Shown here piece by piece: positions 26,401 to 34,873 of a DNA stretch of 64,000 nucleotides. The notes beneath the pieces were generated by a model, which was given only the letters and a program-made list of their open reading frames with translations, was not told where the DNA came from and searched no databases. The DNA is from JAICYJ01 sp963737445 (GTDB lineage Bacteria; Actinomycetota; Thermoleophilia; Gaiellales; JAICJC01): positions 1 to 64,000 of the forward strand of contig CAVTSO010000005.1 of the NCBI GenBank assembly GCA_963737445.1. Direction: 5' to 3'. A program made the position numbers and the translations under genes. Positions within the stretch are counted from its first letter, which is position 1, and each line of letters begins with the position of its first letter.

Positions 26401-27851
26401 GTCGGTCCTTTCGGTGCGGGTGGTGGTGCGGTGAACTGGCGGCCGCGTAGCGGCAGCTCCTGGAGCAGCAGCACGGCCGCCAGCGCGAGCCCTGCGAGCG
26501 GTGCGGCGGCGATGAAGACCGTCTGCACGCCGTCGATCACGTCGGCGCGCGCCGCCGCGGGCGCCGTCGAACCCGCCACCCGGGACGCGAAGACGGCTCC
26601 CAAGAGCGCCGCGCCGACGGCACCGCCGAGACCGCGGGAGAAGCTGGTGGCGGCCATCGCGACGCCCAGGCGGCCGCGATCGACGGCGTTTTGGACGGCG
26701 ACGGTCAGCACCTGGCCGACCGTGCCGAAGCCGAGGCCGAATACGGCCAGGCCGATTCCGATCTTGAGCCGCGACGGGCTGCCGGCGACGGCGGCCAGCT
26801 CGATCAGCGCGATGGTCATCAGCGCCGCACCGGCGACGGGGTATCGCTTGTAGCGGCCGGTGCGGGCGATGCCGCGACCCGCCAGGTTGGTCGAGACGGT
26901 GATGCCCAGCATCATCGGCACCAACAGCAACCCGGCCTCGGTCGGCGTCGCGCCGGTCGTGGTCTGCAGGTAGAGCGGCACGAACACGTTGACCGCAAAC
27001 AGGGCCGCTGTCGTCAGGAACAGGGCCGAACAGGCGACCGTCATCGTGCGGGTGCGGAGCAGTTCGAAGGGGATGATCGGATCGGCAGCGCGCCGCTCCC
27101 GGACGACGAGCGCCAGGGCGAGGGCGCCGGTCAGGCCGGCCGGCGCCAGGATCTCGGGCGACCCCCATGGGTGGCGCCGGCCGCCCCACACGCAGATCAG
27201 TATGAAGCCGGCCGTCGCGGCGGCGAGCAGGGCGGCACCCAGGACGTCCAGCGCGTGGCGAGCGGCGTCGGCGTGCGCGGCCGGCATGCGCAGGCGCAGC
27301 CCGGCCAGCGCCGCAAGGCCGATCGGGAGGTTCACGTAGAACACCCAGCGCCAGCCGACGTGCTGGACGATCACGCCGCCCACCAGTGGCCCGGCCACGG
27401 TCGCAGCCGCGAACGTGGCGGCGATGTAGCCCTGGTAGCGCGCCCGCTCGCGCGGCGACACCAGATCGCCGACGGCGGCCATGGCGAGTGTCATGAGGCC
27501 GCCGGCGGCGACGCCCTGGACGGTGCGGGCGACGATCAGCGCCGCAATGCCCGGCGCGGCGCCGCAGAGCGCGGAGGCCGCCAAGAACAGACCCAGGGAG
27601 ATCTCGAGCAGGCGCTTGCGCCCGTGGCGGTCGCCCAGCTTGCCCCACAGCGGCGTGCTTGCGGCGGCCGCGATCACGTAGGCGGTGACCAGCCAGGCCA
27701 CGTCGGTGACGCGACCGAGGTCAAGAGCGATGGTGGGCAGGGCGGTGGCCAGGATCGTCTGGTCGAGCACGGCCGGCAGCATCGCCAGCACGATCGCCGC
27801 GAAGGGCACGGTCACCGAGGGCGCCGGTCGGGAGGTCTGCTCGCTGGTCAT
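26286..27851 (-). CDS. MFS drug efflux transporter (DHA2/EmrB-QacA type)
   Basis: 521 residues with about 14 hydrophobic segments. Motif C-like LPAVLDQTILATALPTIALD lies in helix 1. LWGKLGDRHGRKRLLEISLG is the loop 2-3 motif A, and AGPLVGGVIVQHVGWRWVFY and FYVNLPIGLAAL follow. It exports drugs or metabolites by proton antiport. Divergent from a MarR regulator. The last 38 codons, after LRGRQFTAPPPAP, overlap the downstream DUF1707 gene in another frame and look like read-through, so the real stop may have been lost to an indel. Confidence 0.88.
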   Translation of the reverse strand: MTSEQTSRPAPSVTVPFAAIVLAMLPAVLDQTILATALPTIALDLGRVTDVAWLVTAYVIAAAASTPLWGKLGDRHGRKRLLEISLGLFLAASALCGAAPGIAALIVARTVQGVAAGGLMTLAMAAVGDLVSPRERARYQGYIAATFAAATVAGPLVGGVIVQHVGWRWVFYVNLPIGLAALAGLRLRMPAAHADAARHALDVLGAALLAAATAGFILICVWGGRRHPWGSPEILAPAGLTGALALALVVRERRAADPIIPFELLRTRTMTVACSALFLTTAALFAVNVFVPLYLQTTTGATPTEAGLLLVPMMLGITVSTNLAGRGIARTGRYKRYPVAGAALMTIALIELAAVAGSPSRLKIGIGLAVFGLGFGTVGQVLTVAVQNAVDRGRLGVAMAATSFSRGLGGAVGAALLGAVFASRVAGSTAPAAARADVIDGVQTVFIAAAPLAGLALAAVLLLQELPLRGRQFTAPPPAPKGPTWQTATDATTATGGRATAASAPETATARPSRPSSANSI

Positions 27852-27860
27852 GGCAGAAGA

Positions 27861-27889
27861 TTAGATATCGAATCATTAGATGTCAAATC
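27861..27889. promoter_or_regulatory. Two 14-bp direct repeats, probable MarR operator/promoter
   Basis: TTAGATATCGAATC (27861-27874) and TTAGATGTCAAATC (27876-27889) differ at two positions and lie one after another, 15 bases apart. The patch is very AT-rich for this genome and lies between the divergent MFS and MarR starts, which suggests overlapping promoters under MarR control. Confidence 0.5.
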
Positions 27890-27909
27890 TTATCTGGTAT
27901 CATGGGCAG

Positions 27910-28353
27910 GTGAGCCGGCCCTCCCTCCTTCCGCCGATCGGTTTGCGCCTGACCCGCACGGCGCGGGTCGTCTCAAACGCCTTCGAGCGGGCGATGGCCG
28001 AGGCGGGCGGCTCGGCCTCCGCGTGGCAGGTGCTGTTGCTGGTGCGCTCCCAGCAGTGGGGAACGCAGTCGCGGATGGCCGATGCGATGGGCATCTCCGG
28101 CGCCACCCTCACCCACCACCTGAATGCGCTCGAGCAGCAGGGCCTCGTCCACCGCTGGCGCGACGCAGGCAATCGCCGGGGCCAGCAGGTGGCGCTGACG
28201 GAGGCCGGTGAGGAGCTGTTCGCGCGGTTGCGGCAGGTGGCGACCGCCCACGACCGACGGCTGCGCTCCCAGCTCACCGACGAGGAGACGGCGCAGCTGG
28301 CGGAGCTGCTCGAGAGGCTCCAGGACGGGATCGAACCACCGGAAGCGGGGTGA
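27910..28353 (+). CDS. MarR family transcriptional regulator
   Basis: 147 residues from GTG 27910 (VSRPSLLPPIGLRLTRTARV). ATG 27880 is in frame but falls in the operator repeat. The winged helix reads RMADAMGISGATLTHHLNAL and LEQQGLVHRWRDAGNRRGQQ, followed by VALTEAGEELF. It probably represses the divergent MFS exporter. It overlaps the following flavoprotein gene by four bases if that gene uses its GTG start. Confidence 0.85.
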   Translation: MSRPSLLPPIGLRLTRTARVVSNAFERAMAEAGGSASAWQVLLLVRSQQWGTQSRMADAMGISGATLTHHLNALEQQGLVHRWRDAGNRRGQQVALTEAGEELFARLRQVATAHDRRLRSQLTDEETAQLAELLERLQDGIEPPEAG

Positions 28354-28355
28354 GC

Positions 28356-29567
28356 ATGACAGGGCTGTCGGAGAGGCGAATCCACGTTGTCGGCGCGGGG
28401 CCCGTGGGCCTGATGCTGACGGCGCTGCTTCAGTCGATGGAGGGGGTTTCCGTCCATCTCTACGAGAAGCGGCGCGAGTACACCCGCACGCGCATGGTGC
28501 GGCTGGCGTCGTACCTCGTGGCGGATTCGGTCGAGAGCTACCGCAACGACCACATCGACGGCGAGACCGTCGAGGCCGTGTTCGATCCTCCGGAGCTCGA
28601 CGAGAGCCTCGCCTTCAGACGGTCGATTGCCCCTGACCTGATGACGCTGCTCCGGGAGTGGTCACAGGGGTTCTGTCCGCTCAACTCGATCGAGCGGGCC
28701 ATCAGCGATCTGATCGACACCCGCGTGACGAGCAGCGTCCAGCGCACCGCAGCAGTTGTCGCGTTCGACGACGCGATTGCGATGCTCGAGCCTGGGGACG
28801 CGCTGATCGACTGCACCGGCTGCTCGTCGCTGCTGCGAGACCACCTGGTGCCCGGCGCGGCCACGGGTGCGGATGCGAACACGCTCAACATCAGGCTCGA
28901 GTACGCCCTCGTGATCACGTTTCTCTACGGTCAGTCATATGAGTGCAACGAGTACTGCAAGTACTACAAGAACGTCGACAACACCCACTATAAATTCATT
29001 CCCGCCGTGCATCGCACGTACTACGACGGCAGCATCAGCCACGTAACCGGCATCGTCAACATCAGCGCCGAGGACTACGAGACGATGCCGCCGCGATTCG
29101 ACGGCGAGTGGCTGCGCCGCAACTTCCCCGGGGTGGCCGAGTCGATGGACCGGTTCATCGACAAGGTCAAGTTGGAGACCAACGGCGAACTGCTCGGCGA
29201 CCTCGAGATTGTGCGGATACCCCTGAACCTGTACCGGGCCCGCAACGCTACCAGCCGGCGATGGCTGACGTCCGGCCCAGCCGACCACCCATTCGCGAGC
29301 TCGCCGGTGTTCCTGCTCGGGGACTCGGCGATCGGCTCACCGTACTTCCAGTCGATATCGCTGGGCTTCGAGTGCGCGATGTTCCTGGCCGGGCTGATCG
29401 CGCAGCGTGACCTGCCGCTGAGAGACATGTTCGATCGCTACGAGCTTCACATGTACAAGCAGTGGCTTCGCGTATACATGCGCAGCAAGATGATCAAGCA
29501 CAACAAGGATCTGTTCGAGACCGTCGACGACAAGTTCGCAACGCTCGAAAAGCTCCACATCTACTAG
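28356..29567 (+). CDS. FAD-dependent monooxygenase-like protein
   Basis: 403 residues from ATG 28356; GTG 28350 overlaps the marR stop. The N-terminal Rossmann motif is IHVVGAGPVGLMLTALLQSM. The second FAD motif is SSPVFLLGDSAIGSPYFQSI near residue 325. The general plan is that of p-hydroxybenzoate or kynurenine hydroxylase-type enzymes. A tyrosine-rich middle part (YECNEYCKYYKNVDNTHYKF) is unusual. Its GC and codon use are lower than its neighbours, which hints at acquisition by transfer. Substrate unknown. It may act with the MarR-controlled exporter. Confidence 0.7.
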   Translation: MTGLSERRIHVVGAGPVGLMLTALLQSMEGVSVHLYEKRREYTRTRMVRLASYLVADSVESYRNDHIDGETVEAVFDPPELDESLAFRRSIAPDLMTLLREWSQGFCPLNSIERAISDLIDTRVTSSVQRTAAVVAFDDAIAMLEPGDALIDCTGCSSLLRDHLVPGAATGADANTLNIRLEYALVITFLYGQSYECNEYCKYYKNVDNTHYKFIPAVHRTYYDGSISHVTGIVNISAEDYETMPPRFDGEWLRRNFPGVAESMDRFIDKVKLETNGELLGDLEIVRIPLNLYRARNATSRRWLTSGPADHPFASSPVFLLGDSAIGSPYFQSISLGFECAMFLAGLIAQRDLPLRDMFDRYELHMYKQWLRVYMRSKMIKHNKDLFETVDDKFATLEKLHIY

Positions 29568-29593
29568 GCGGGCCCACGACCCAAGGAGTGACC

Positions 29594-29950
29594 ATGACGG
29601 ACTCTTCCAACCAGGGGATCAAGACCGTGCTGCATCCGGTGTCCGACCTGGCGAAGGCCAAGCCGGTCTACGCCGCCCTGCTCGGGATCCAGCCGCAGGC
29701 AGACGCGCCGTACTACGTCGGCTTCGACGCCGCCGGCCAGCAGATCGGGCTCGTGCCGGGCGGTGGGCAGGAGGGAATGACCTCACCGGTGGCCTACTGG
29801 CACGTTGCGGACATCGAGGCGAAGCTAGCCGAGGTGACCGCCGCGGGTGCCACCGTGAAGCATCCGCCGCGCGACGTCGGTGGCGGCCGTCTGGTTGCCA
29901 CCGTCACCGACCCCGACGGCAACGTGCTCGGGCTGCTCCAGGACCCGTGA
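29594..29950 (+). CDS. VOC/glyoxalase-family protein
   Basis: 118 residues, with AAGGAG seven bases before the ATG. The VOC fold is shown by KTVLHPVSDLAKAKPVYAAL, YYVGFDAAGQQIGLVPGGGQ, ADIEAKLAEVTAAGATVKHP and VTDPDGNVLGLLQDP. Only part of the usual metal ligands is obvious (H near the start, and a position equivalent to E is not clear), so it may be a binding protein or an enzyme. It lies 26 bases after the flavoprotein gene on the same strand. Confidence 0.8.
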   Translation: MTDSSNQGIKTVLHPVSDLAKAKPVYAALLGIQPQADAPYYVGFDAAGQQIGLVPGGGQEGMTSPVAYWHVADIEAKLAEVTAAGATVKHPPRDVGGGRLVATVTDPDGNVLGLLQDP

Positions 29951-29956
29951 GCACGG

Positions 29957-31681
29957 CTACGTCGCCGGCTGACCTGAGTGCTCGGCGGCACGTTGAGCCT
30001 CCACGGCACGGTGGACGTTGCCGTGCACGTGGTCGGCGCCGATTCGATCGATCACGCCGTCTCGCCGCAGCACGGCCAGCACGGGCGGCTTGACGCGCGC
30101 GAGGCGCAGCGCGGCCCCGCCGGTCTGCACCAGCTCGTGGATCTGGGACAGCTGCTCGGAGCCCTGCGAGTCGATGAAGGGGACGGCCTCGAGGTCGAGC
30201 ACCACCGCCGTGAGCCGGTCGGGCGCGGCCTCGGTCAGATCGCGGATGCGGTCATCGAGCGCCTGGGCGGTCGCGAAGAACACGCCGCTGTCGATTCGCA
30301 GCACGACGATGCCCGGGAACGTCTCGTCGCCGGGGTGCTCGTCGAGGTCACGGAACACCTCGGTGCCGGCTTCGCGGCCGAGCAGCGGCATCGGCGGATT
30401 TGTCGCGACGTAGACCAGCCAGCCGAGTGAGAGCACCAGGCCGACCACGACACCGGCCAGGACTCCCACCGACAGCACGCCGACGAAGGCGGCGATGGCG
30501 ATCCAGAAGTCGAAGGGAGCGACCCGGCGCAGCCGGCGGAACTCCGGCAGGTCGATCATCCCGAACACGACCGCGTCGATGATCACCGCGCCCAGCACCG
30601 CCTTCGGCAGATCCGAGAACAGCGGCGCCAGCACGATCAGGGTGAGCACCACCAGCGCGCCGGTGACCAGGGATGCGACCGGCGTGCGGGCCCCGGCCGA
30701 CTCGTTCAGCGAGCTGGCGGAGAGGCTGGTCGAGACGGGCATGCCCTGGAACACGCCCGAGCCGACGTTGGCCATGCCCTGCGCCACCGACTCCTGGTCG
30801 ATGTCGATGCGGTACCTATGCCGTGTGGCGAAGGCACGTGCGTCGCCGGCCGTCTGTGAGAAGCCGATCAGCAGCAGCGCACCCGCGGCGACGCCGATGG
30901 TGGCGTACTGCTCGCGGAACGTGTCGGCGCTCGGGAGCCGTGGCGCCGGCAGCCCGCGCGGGACGTGCCCGACCAGATCGACCCCATGCCCGCCGAGGTC
31001 GAACACGCGAGCGGCGATGATGCCGCCGGCCACCAGCACCAGGGCACCCGGAACGGCGGGCGCACGGAACCGCAGCGCCAGGATCACACCCAGCGACACG
31101 GCCCCGACCAGCAGCGTCGTCCCGTGGATGTCACCCAGCGATCCCACCCACGAGCCGAGCTCCCGCCAGGCGTTCACTCCGTCCGTCGTCGTCCCCGTCA
31201 GCTTCGGCAGCTCGCCGATCACCACGTCCACGGCCGCCCCCGCCAGGAAGCCTGTGATCACCGGCTTGGACAGAAACCGCGCGATCCACCCCAGCCGGAA
31301 GACGGCCAGGAGCAGGAACAGCGCCCCCGTCACCAGCGTGATCGCGGCCACCAGCTCCGCCGCCTGCTTTCCGCCCAGCCCGGTCAGCAGCACCGCTCCG
31401 CCGGCGACCGCGGCCAGGGATGAGCTGGGCCCGGTCGAGATCTGCTGCGAGGTGCCGAACAGGGCGTACAGGATCGCGCCCGCGGCCGCCGCGTACAGCC
31501 CGTTCTGCAGCGGCACGCCGGCGATGCCCGCATACCCGAGATTCTTGGGGACGATCAGCGCGGTCACCGCGATCCCCGCAGCAACGTCGCCGCGCAGGAA
31601 CGCGCGGTCATAGCGGGGCAGCCAGGTGACGATGGGGAGCCAGCGGCTGATGCCGCGGCGCTGGTTCGCGGCTGTCGTCAC
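29957..31681 (-). CDS. SulP family anion transporter with STAS domain
   Basis: 574 residues, GTG start at 31681. About twelve membrane helices span residues 25-430, with GIAVTALIVPKNLGYAGIAG, QISTGPSSSLAAVAGGA, FQGMPVSTSLSASSLNESAG and KAVLGAVIIDAVVFGMIDLPEFR typical of SulP. The C-terminal cytoplasmic STAS domain (residues 450-560: IVVLRIDSGVFFATAQALDD, AVVLDLEAVPFIDSQGSEQL) has the conserved DS pair. It imports sulfate or another anion, possibly bicarbonate. The specificity is not readable. Confidence 0.88.
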   Translation of the reverse strand: MTTAANQRRGISRWLPIVTWLPRYDRAFLRGDVAAGIAVTALIVPKNLGYAGIAGVPLQNGLYAAAAGAILYALFGTSQQISTGPSSSLAAVAGGAVLLTGLGGKQAAELVAAITLVTGALFLLLAVFRLGWIARFLSKPVITGFLAGAAVDVVIGELPKLTGTTTDGVNAWRELGSWVGSLGDIHGTTLLVGAVSLGVILALRFRAPAVPGALVLVAGGIIAARVFDLGGHGVDLVGHVPRGLPAPRLPSADTFREQYATIGVAAGALLLIGFSQTAGDARAFATRHRYRIDIDQESVAQGMANVGSGVFQGMPVSTSLSASSLNESAGARTPVASLVTGALVVLTLIVLAPLFSDLPKAVLGAVIIDAVVFGMIDLPEFRRLRRVAPFDFWIAIAAFVGVLSVGVLAGVVVGLVLSLGWLVYVATNPPMPLLGREAGTEVFRDLDEHPGDETFPGIVVLRIDSGVFFATAQALDDRIRDLTEAAPDRLTAVVLDLEAVPFIDSQGSEQLSQIHELVQTGGAALRLARVKPPVLAVLRRDGVIDRIGADHVHGNVHRAVEAQRAAEHSGQPAT

Positions 31682-31761
31682 GGCCGCATCCTCTCACGCG
31701 ATCCGGCCCGCCACGATCGATTCGTAAAGCCGCTTGACGAACCGCGGTCGGGCATGATACC

Positions 31762-31776
31762 GTAAAGTCTCTTTAC
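31762..31776. promoter_or_regulatory. 15-bp perfect inverted repeat before the cupin gene
   Basis: GTAAAG and CTTTAC flank TCT, centred 33 bases before the cupin ATG. Such a short AT-rich dyad in GC-rich DNA is probably a repressor site. The matching regulator is not adjacent. Confidence 0.45.
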
Positions 31777-31801
31777 CACACCGAACCGGAGGGACGACAC
31801 C

Positions 31802-32242
31802 ATGGCAGCCAGCACACACGAGCAGATCAGGGTCGGCGACGTGGCGGTCCGCTTCCTGCTCGAGGGCGAGCGGTCGGCCGGTTCGGTCGCCGTCTTCGAG
31901 TTCGACGTTCCCGCCGGCGCGCAGGTGGCGGCCGCGCACAGCCACGACGGCTACGAGGAGACGATCTACGGGCTCGAGGGCCTGCTGACCTGGACGCTCG
32001 CGGGCACGCCGATCGACGTCGGCCCGGGCGAGGCGCTCTGCATCCCCCGCGGCGTGGTGCACCGGTTCGACAACCTCGGCGAGGACGACGCCAGGGCGCT
32101 CGCGATCGTCACCCCCGGCATCCTCGGCCCCGACTACTTCCGGGACGTCGCGGCCATCCTCGACGCCGCGGCCGGCGGACGGCCCGACTTCGCAGCGATC
32201 GAGGCCGTCATGCTCCGCCACGGCCTCACTCCCGCGTCCTGA
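31802..32242 (+). CDS. Cupin-domain protein
   Basis: 146 residues, with GGAGGGAC upstream of the ATG. Cupin motif 1 is AAHSHDGYEETIYGLEGLLT (HxH and E) and motif 2 is LCIPRGVVHRFDNLG. The C-terminal GILGPDYFRDVAAILDAAAG is common in small quercetinase-like or sensor cupins. Function unknown. It is divergent from the SulP gene. Confidence 0.8.
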   Translation: MAASTHEQIRVGDVAVRFLLEGERSAGSVAVFEFDVPAGAQVAAAHSHDGYEETIYGLEGLLTWTLAGTPIDVGPGEALCIPRGVVHRFDNLGEDDARALAIVTPGILGPDYFRDVAAILDAAAGGRPDFAAIEAVMLRHGLTPAS

Positions 32243-32286
32243 CGGCGATGGGTACCGGGCTCACTGTTCGTGACCAAACCGCCGCG

Positions 32287-34053
32287 TCAGGGCGGCTGGC
32301 TGAGAACGACCGTCGCTCCGGCCGGTGCGGACGTCCCGTGTAGGGCGACTCGCCCGTCGGCCGCGACGACGAGGAGCGCGATGTCGCCCGGCTGCACAGG
32401 CGCAGCGCCGTCCCGCGTCAGGATCCTCCAGCCGGCGGCCACCCGCTGCCGCAGCTCGGAATGGGTGAGCTCCGAGCTGCCGATCGGCGAGGTGTCGTTC
32501 GGGGGCGGCAGCAGGTCGGCGGTTTCAGGATCAGGTGCGACGCGAAATACGTGGTCGTGCCCCAGCTCGCGGCGCAGCTCCCCGGCGGCCAGCGCGTTGA
32601 AGTCGTCGCTTCGCGTCAGCAGGAGCGCGTCCGTCACCTCCTCGAGCTCAGCCTCGCGGTTCACCGAATCGAGCAACATGCTGCCTCGGTCTGCCGCGAT
32701 GCCCGCGGCGCGCGCTGCGTCGCGATCCGCCGTCGGCCCGACCCACATGCGAACGGAAGCACCGGCCGACTGGATCGCGGCAGCCATTTGGCGGGCCCAG
32801 GCCTCGCCGCCCACGACCAGGACGAGCCCGCGTTCCTGACCGGCTACGCCGAGCCATCGCGCCAGGGGCGGCGCGGTCAGGCCGTAGAGCACCACGGTCG
32901 CGAAGATCACGATGAACACGATCGGGAGGATCTGGTCCGCGCCGGCGAAGCCCTGCTGCTCGAGTTGCAGGCTGAACGCCGACGCGGTGGCGCCCGCAAC
33001 GATGCCGCGTGGCGCCAACCAGGCGACGAACGCGCGCTCTCTGACCGAGAACTCCGACCGCCACATCGCCAGCATCACAGCCAGCGGCCGGGCCACGATC
33101 ACGATGACGGCTACGAGCACGAGCGACCTGCCGAGCACGTGCCGAACTTCGTCAGGCGTGACCGAGGCCGCGATCAGGATGAACAACACGCCGATCAAGA
33201 GTTGGACGAGCGCCTCGTGGAACCCGAGCACGGCTGTTACGTCGACCCGCCGTGACAGCGGGAGGATGTGCTGGTTGCCGAGCGTGATCCCCATGAGGGT
33301 CGCGGCGACGAACCCCGTGTCCTCCCGGATCAGGTCGGCGGTAACCACAGATCCCACCACGACGGCGAGCGTCGTCGACACGACCATGGCGGGTGCGCTG
33401 CGCTGCACCTCACGCAGCAGCACGAACAGCACCACCGCTCCGGCCGCGCCCACCGCCGCACCAACGACCACGCTGCCGAGAAACTCGCCGGGATGCCATA
33501 CGGCGCCCCCGACTCGCCCCGACTGCACCCCCTGGAACACGAGCACGCCGAGCAGCGCGCCGACCGGGTCTACCAGCACGCCCTCCCACTTGAGCAGCGT
33601 CCGCACCTCGCGGGCGGGCCTGATGAACCCGAGCAGCGGAAGCACCACCGTCGGCCCCGAGACCACCAGAATCGCGCCGATCAGGATCGCCACCCCCGTC
33701 GCCATCCCGGAGAACAGCGCCGCGACCGTGGCCGCTGCGACGACAAGGGTCACCATGACGCCGACAGCGATCAGCCGGGCCACGGGCCCGCGCACGCGCG
33801 GAGCGATCTCATCGAACGAGAGACGCAGCCCAGCCTCGAACAGGATGATCCCCACCGCCAGGGACACGAACGGCTGAAACAGCGCACCCAGCAGCTGGTC
33901 GGGGTGAACGTCATCCGTGACGGCACCGGCCAGGAACCCGGCGGGCAGGAGCACCACGATCGCGGGCAGCCCCAGCAGACGTCCAGTCAGCTGGGAGCCA
34001 ACCGCAAGTGCGAGCACGAGGCCGAAGCCGAGCAGGATGTCGTTCGTCGACAA
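32287..34053 (-). CDS. Cation/proton antiporter (CPA family) with C-terminal NAD-binding domain
   Basis: 588 residues, TTG start at 34053. The N-terminal 400 residues have 12-13 membrane helices, with ILVVSGPTVVLPLLGFIRPA, LLKWEGVLVDPVGALLGVLV and FVAWLAPRGIVAGATASAF matching NhaP-type Na+(K+)/H+ antiporters. Residues 420-540 form a Rossmann-like TrkA-N/RCK domain (GLVLVVGGEAWARQMAAAIQ, DALLLTRSDDFNALAAGELR), and a C-terminal small domain follows. It probably regulates cytoplasmic pH or potassium. Confidence 0.87.
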   Translation of the reverse strand: MSTNDILLGFGLVLALAVGSQLTGRLLGLPAIVVLLPAGFLAGAVTDDVHPDQLLGALFQPFVSLAVGIILFEAGLRLSFDEIAPRVRGPVARLIAVGVMVTLVVAAATVAALFSGMATGVAILIGAILVVSGPTVVLPLLGFIRPAREVRTLLKWEGVLVDPVGALLGVLVFQGVQSGRVGGAVWHPGEFLGSVVVGAAVGAAGAVVLFVLLREVQRSAPAMVVSTTLAVVVGSVVTADLIREDTGFVAATLMGITLGNQHILPLSRRVDVTAVLGFHEALVQLLIGVLFILIAASVTPDEVRHVLGRSLVLVAVIVIVARPLAVMLAMWRSEFSVRERAFVAWLAPRGIVAGATASAFSLQLEQQGFAGADQILPIVFIVIFATVVLYGLTAPPLARWLGVAGQERGLVLVVGGEAWARQMAAAIQSAGASVRMWVGPTADRDAARAAGIAADRGSMLLDSVNREAELEEVTDALLLTRSDDFNALAAGELRRELGHDHVFRVAPDPETADLLPPPNDTSPIGSSELTHSELRQRVAAGWRILTRDGAAPVQPGDIALLVVAADGRVALHGTSAPAGATVVLSQPP

Positions 34054-34142
34054 GGCGCCAACATAGCCTCACCGAGCGCCGGGACACCTACGAAATGCCA
34101 TGCGCGCTCCGCTAGGTCGATCGCAGGGCTGAGTTCGCGCGC

Positions 34143-34826
34143 ATGACGATGGTGGAGACGCCGCGGTCGCGGATGGATTGGCGGCCGATCCAGCACTACC
34201 CACTTCGCGTTGGTCGGGGCACTGATGTGGACTTCGGCCGTGCCGTTCAGTGGAACGCTGCTTCCTGCGTCGTCGGTGCCAGCAGGAAGGCCGCGACAGG
34301 GGTCGTGAGCACGCCGCCGATGGCCGCGCCAGCCTCGCCGGGACCGGTCCGTTCTTCACGTCGGAGACCGGCTTCGCGCCGACCGCGGCCCCGTACGTCG
34401 AGGACCCCGCCCGGCCGCTCTCGAGCGGCCTTGCCTAACGTCCACTACACCTGCGGCAGCGACCGGGACTGGATCGCCCCGCACGCGATGTTCGTGGTCT
34501 TCTCGAACCGCTGCACCCACGTCGGCCGCCCCGCCCAGGCATCCGCAATCGGGTTCGCCTGCCCCTGCCATGGGAGCCAGCTCGACCAGCGTGGCGCCCG
34601 CATAGCCGGCCCCGCTCCCCGGCCGCTCGACCGCTTCCAATGGGAGATCCGCAAGGGCGACCAGCTCTGGCTCACCCAGCGCTGGAGCGTCCTGCTGAAC
34701 GGTGAGCAGGCACGTTACTCCCCGGCCAAGGCACCGGGCCAGCCGCTGAACGGGCAGATCCCCGCAGCGGAGGCGCTGTACCCGGCCGTCACCTACAGGC
34801 ACGGGCCCGTGCCCAGGTCACAGTAG
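34143..34826 (+). pseudogene. Rieske 2Fe-2S protein (bc1 type) with disrupted N-terminus
   Basis: The C-terminal 130 residues form a Rieske domain. Box 1 reads CTHVGRP and box 2 reads CPCHGSQ, giving the C-x-H and C-x-x-H ligands. After it come RIAGPAPRPLDRFQWEIRKG and SVLLNGEQARYSPAKAPGQP, like the QcrA subunit of actinobacterial cytochrome bc complexes. The disulfide cysteine of box 1 (normally CTHLGC) is arginine. The first 100 codons make no membrane anchor in one frame. Partial fits occur in two frames (34250 frame: GTGPFFTSETGFAPTAAPYV), so there are frame changes near 34250 and 34420. No cytochrome b or c1 gene is adjacent. Confidence 0.5.
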
Positions 34827-34873
34827 TCCATAGTCCGTGATGCACACCGGAAGTTGCGAGACAATGGCGCGAC

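Noticed and set aside
32461..33877. Plus-strand frames over the antiporter gene
   Set aside because: Shadow frames rich in Thr, Arg and His with no domain; the antiporter on the minus strand is complete.
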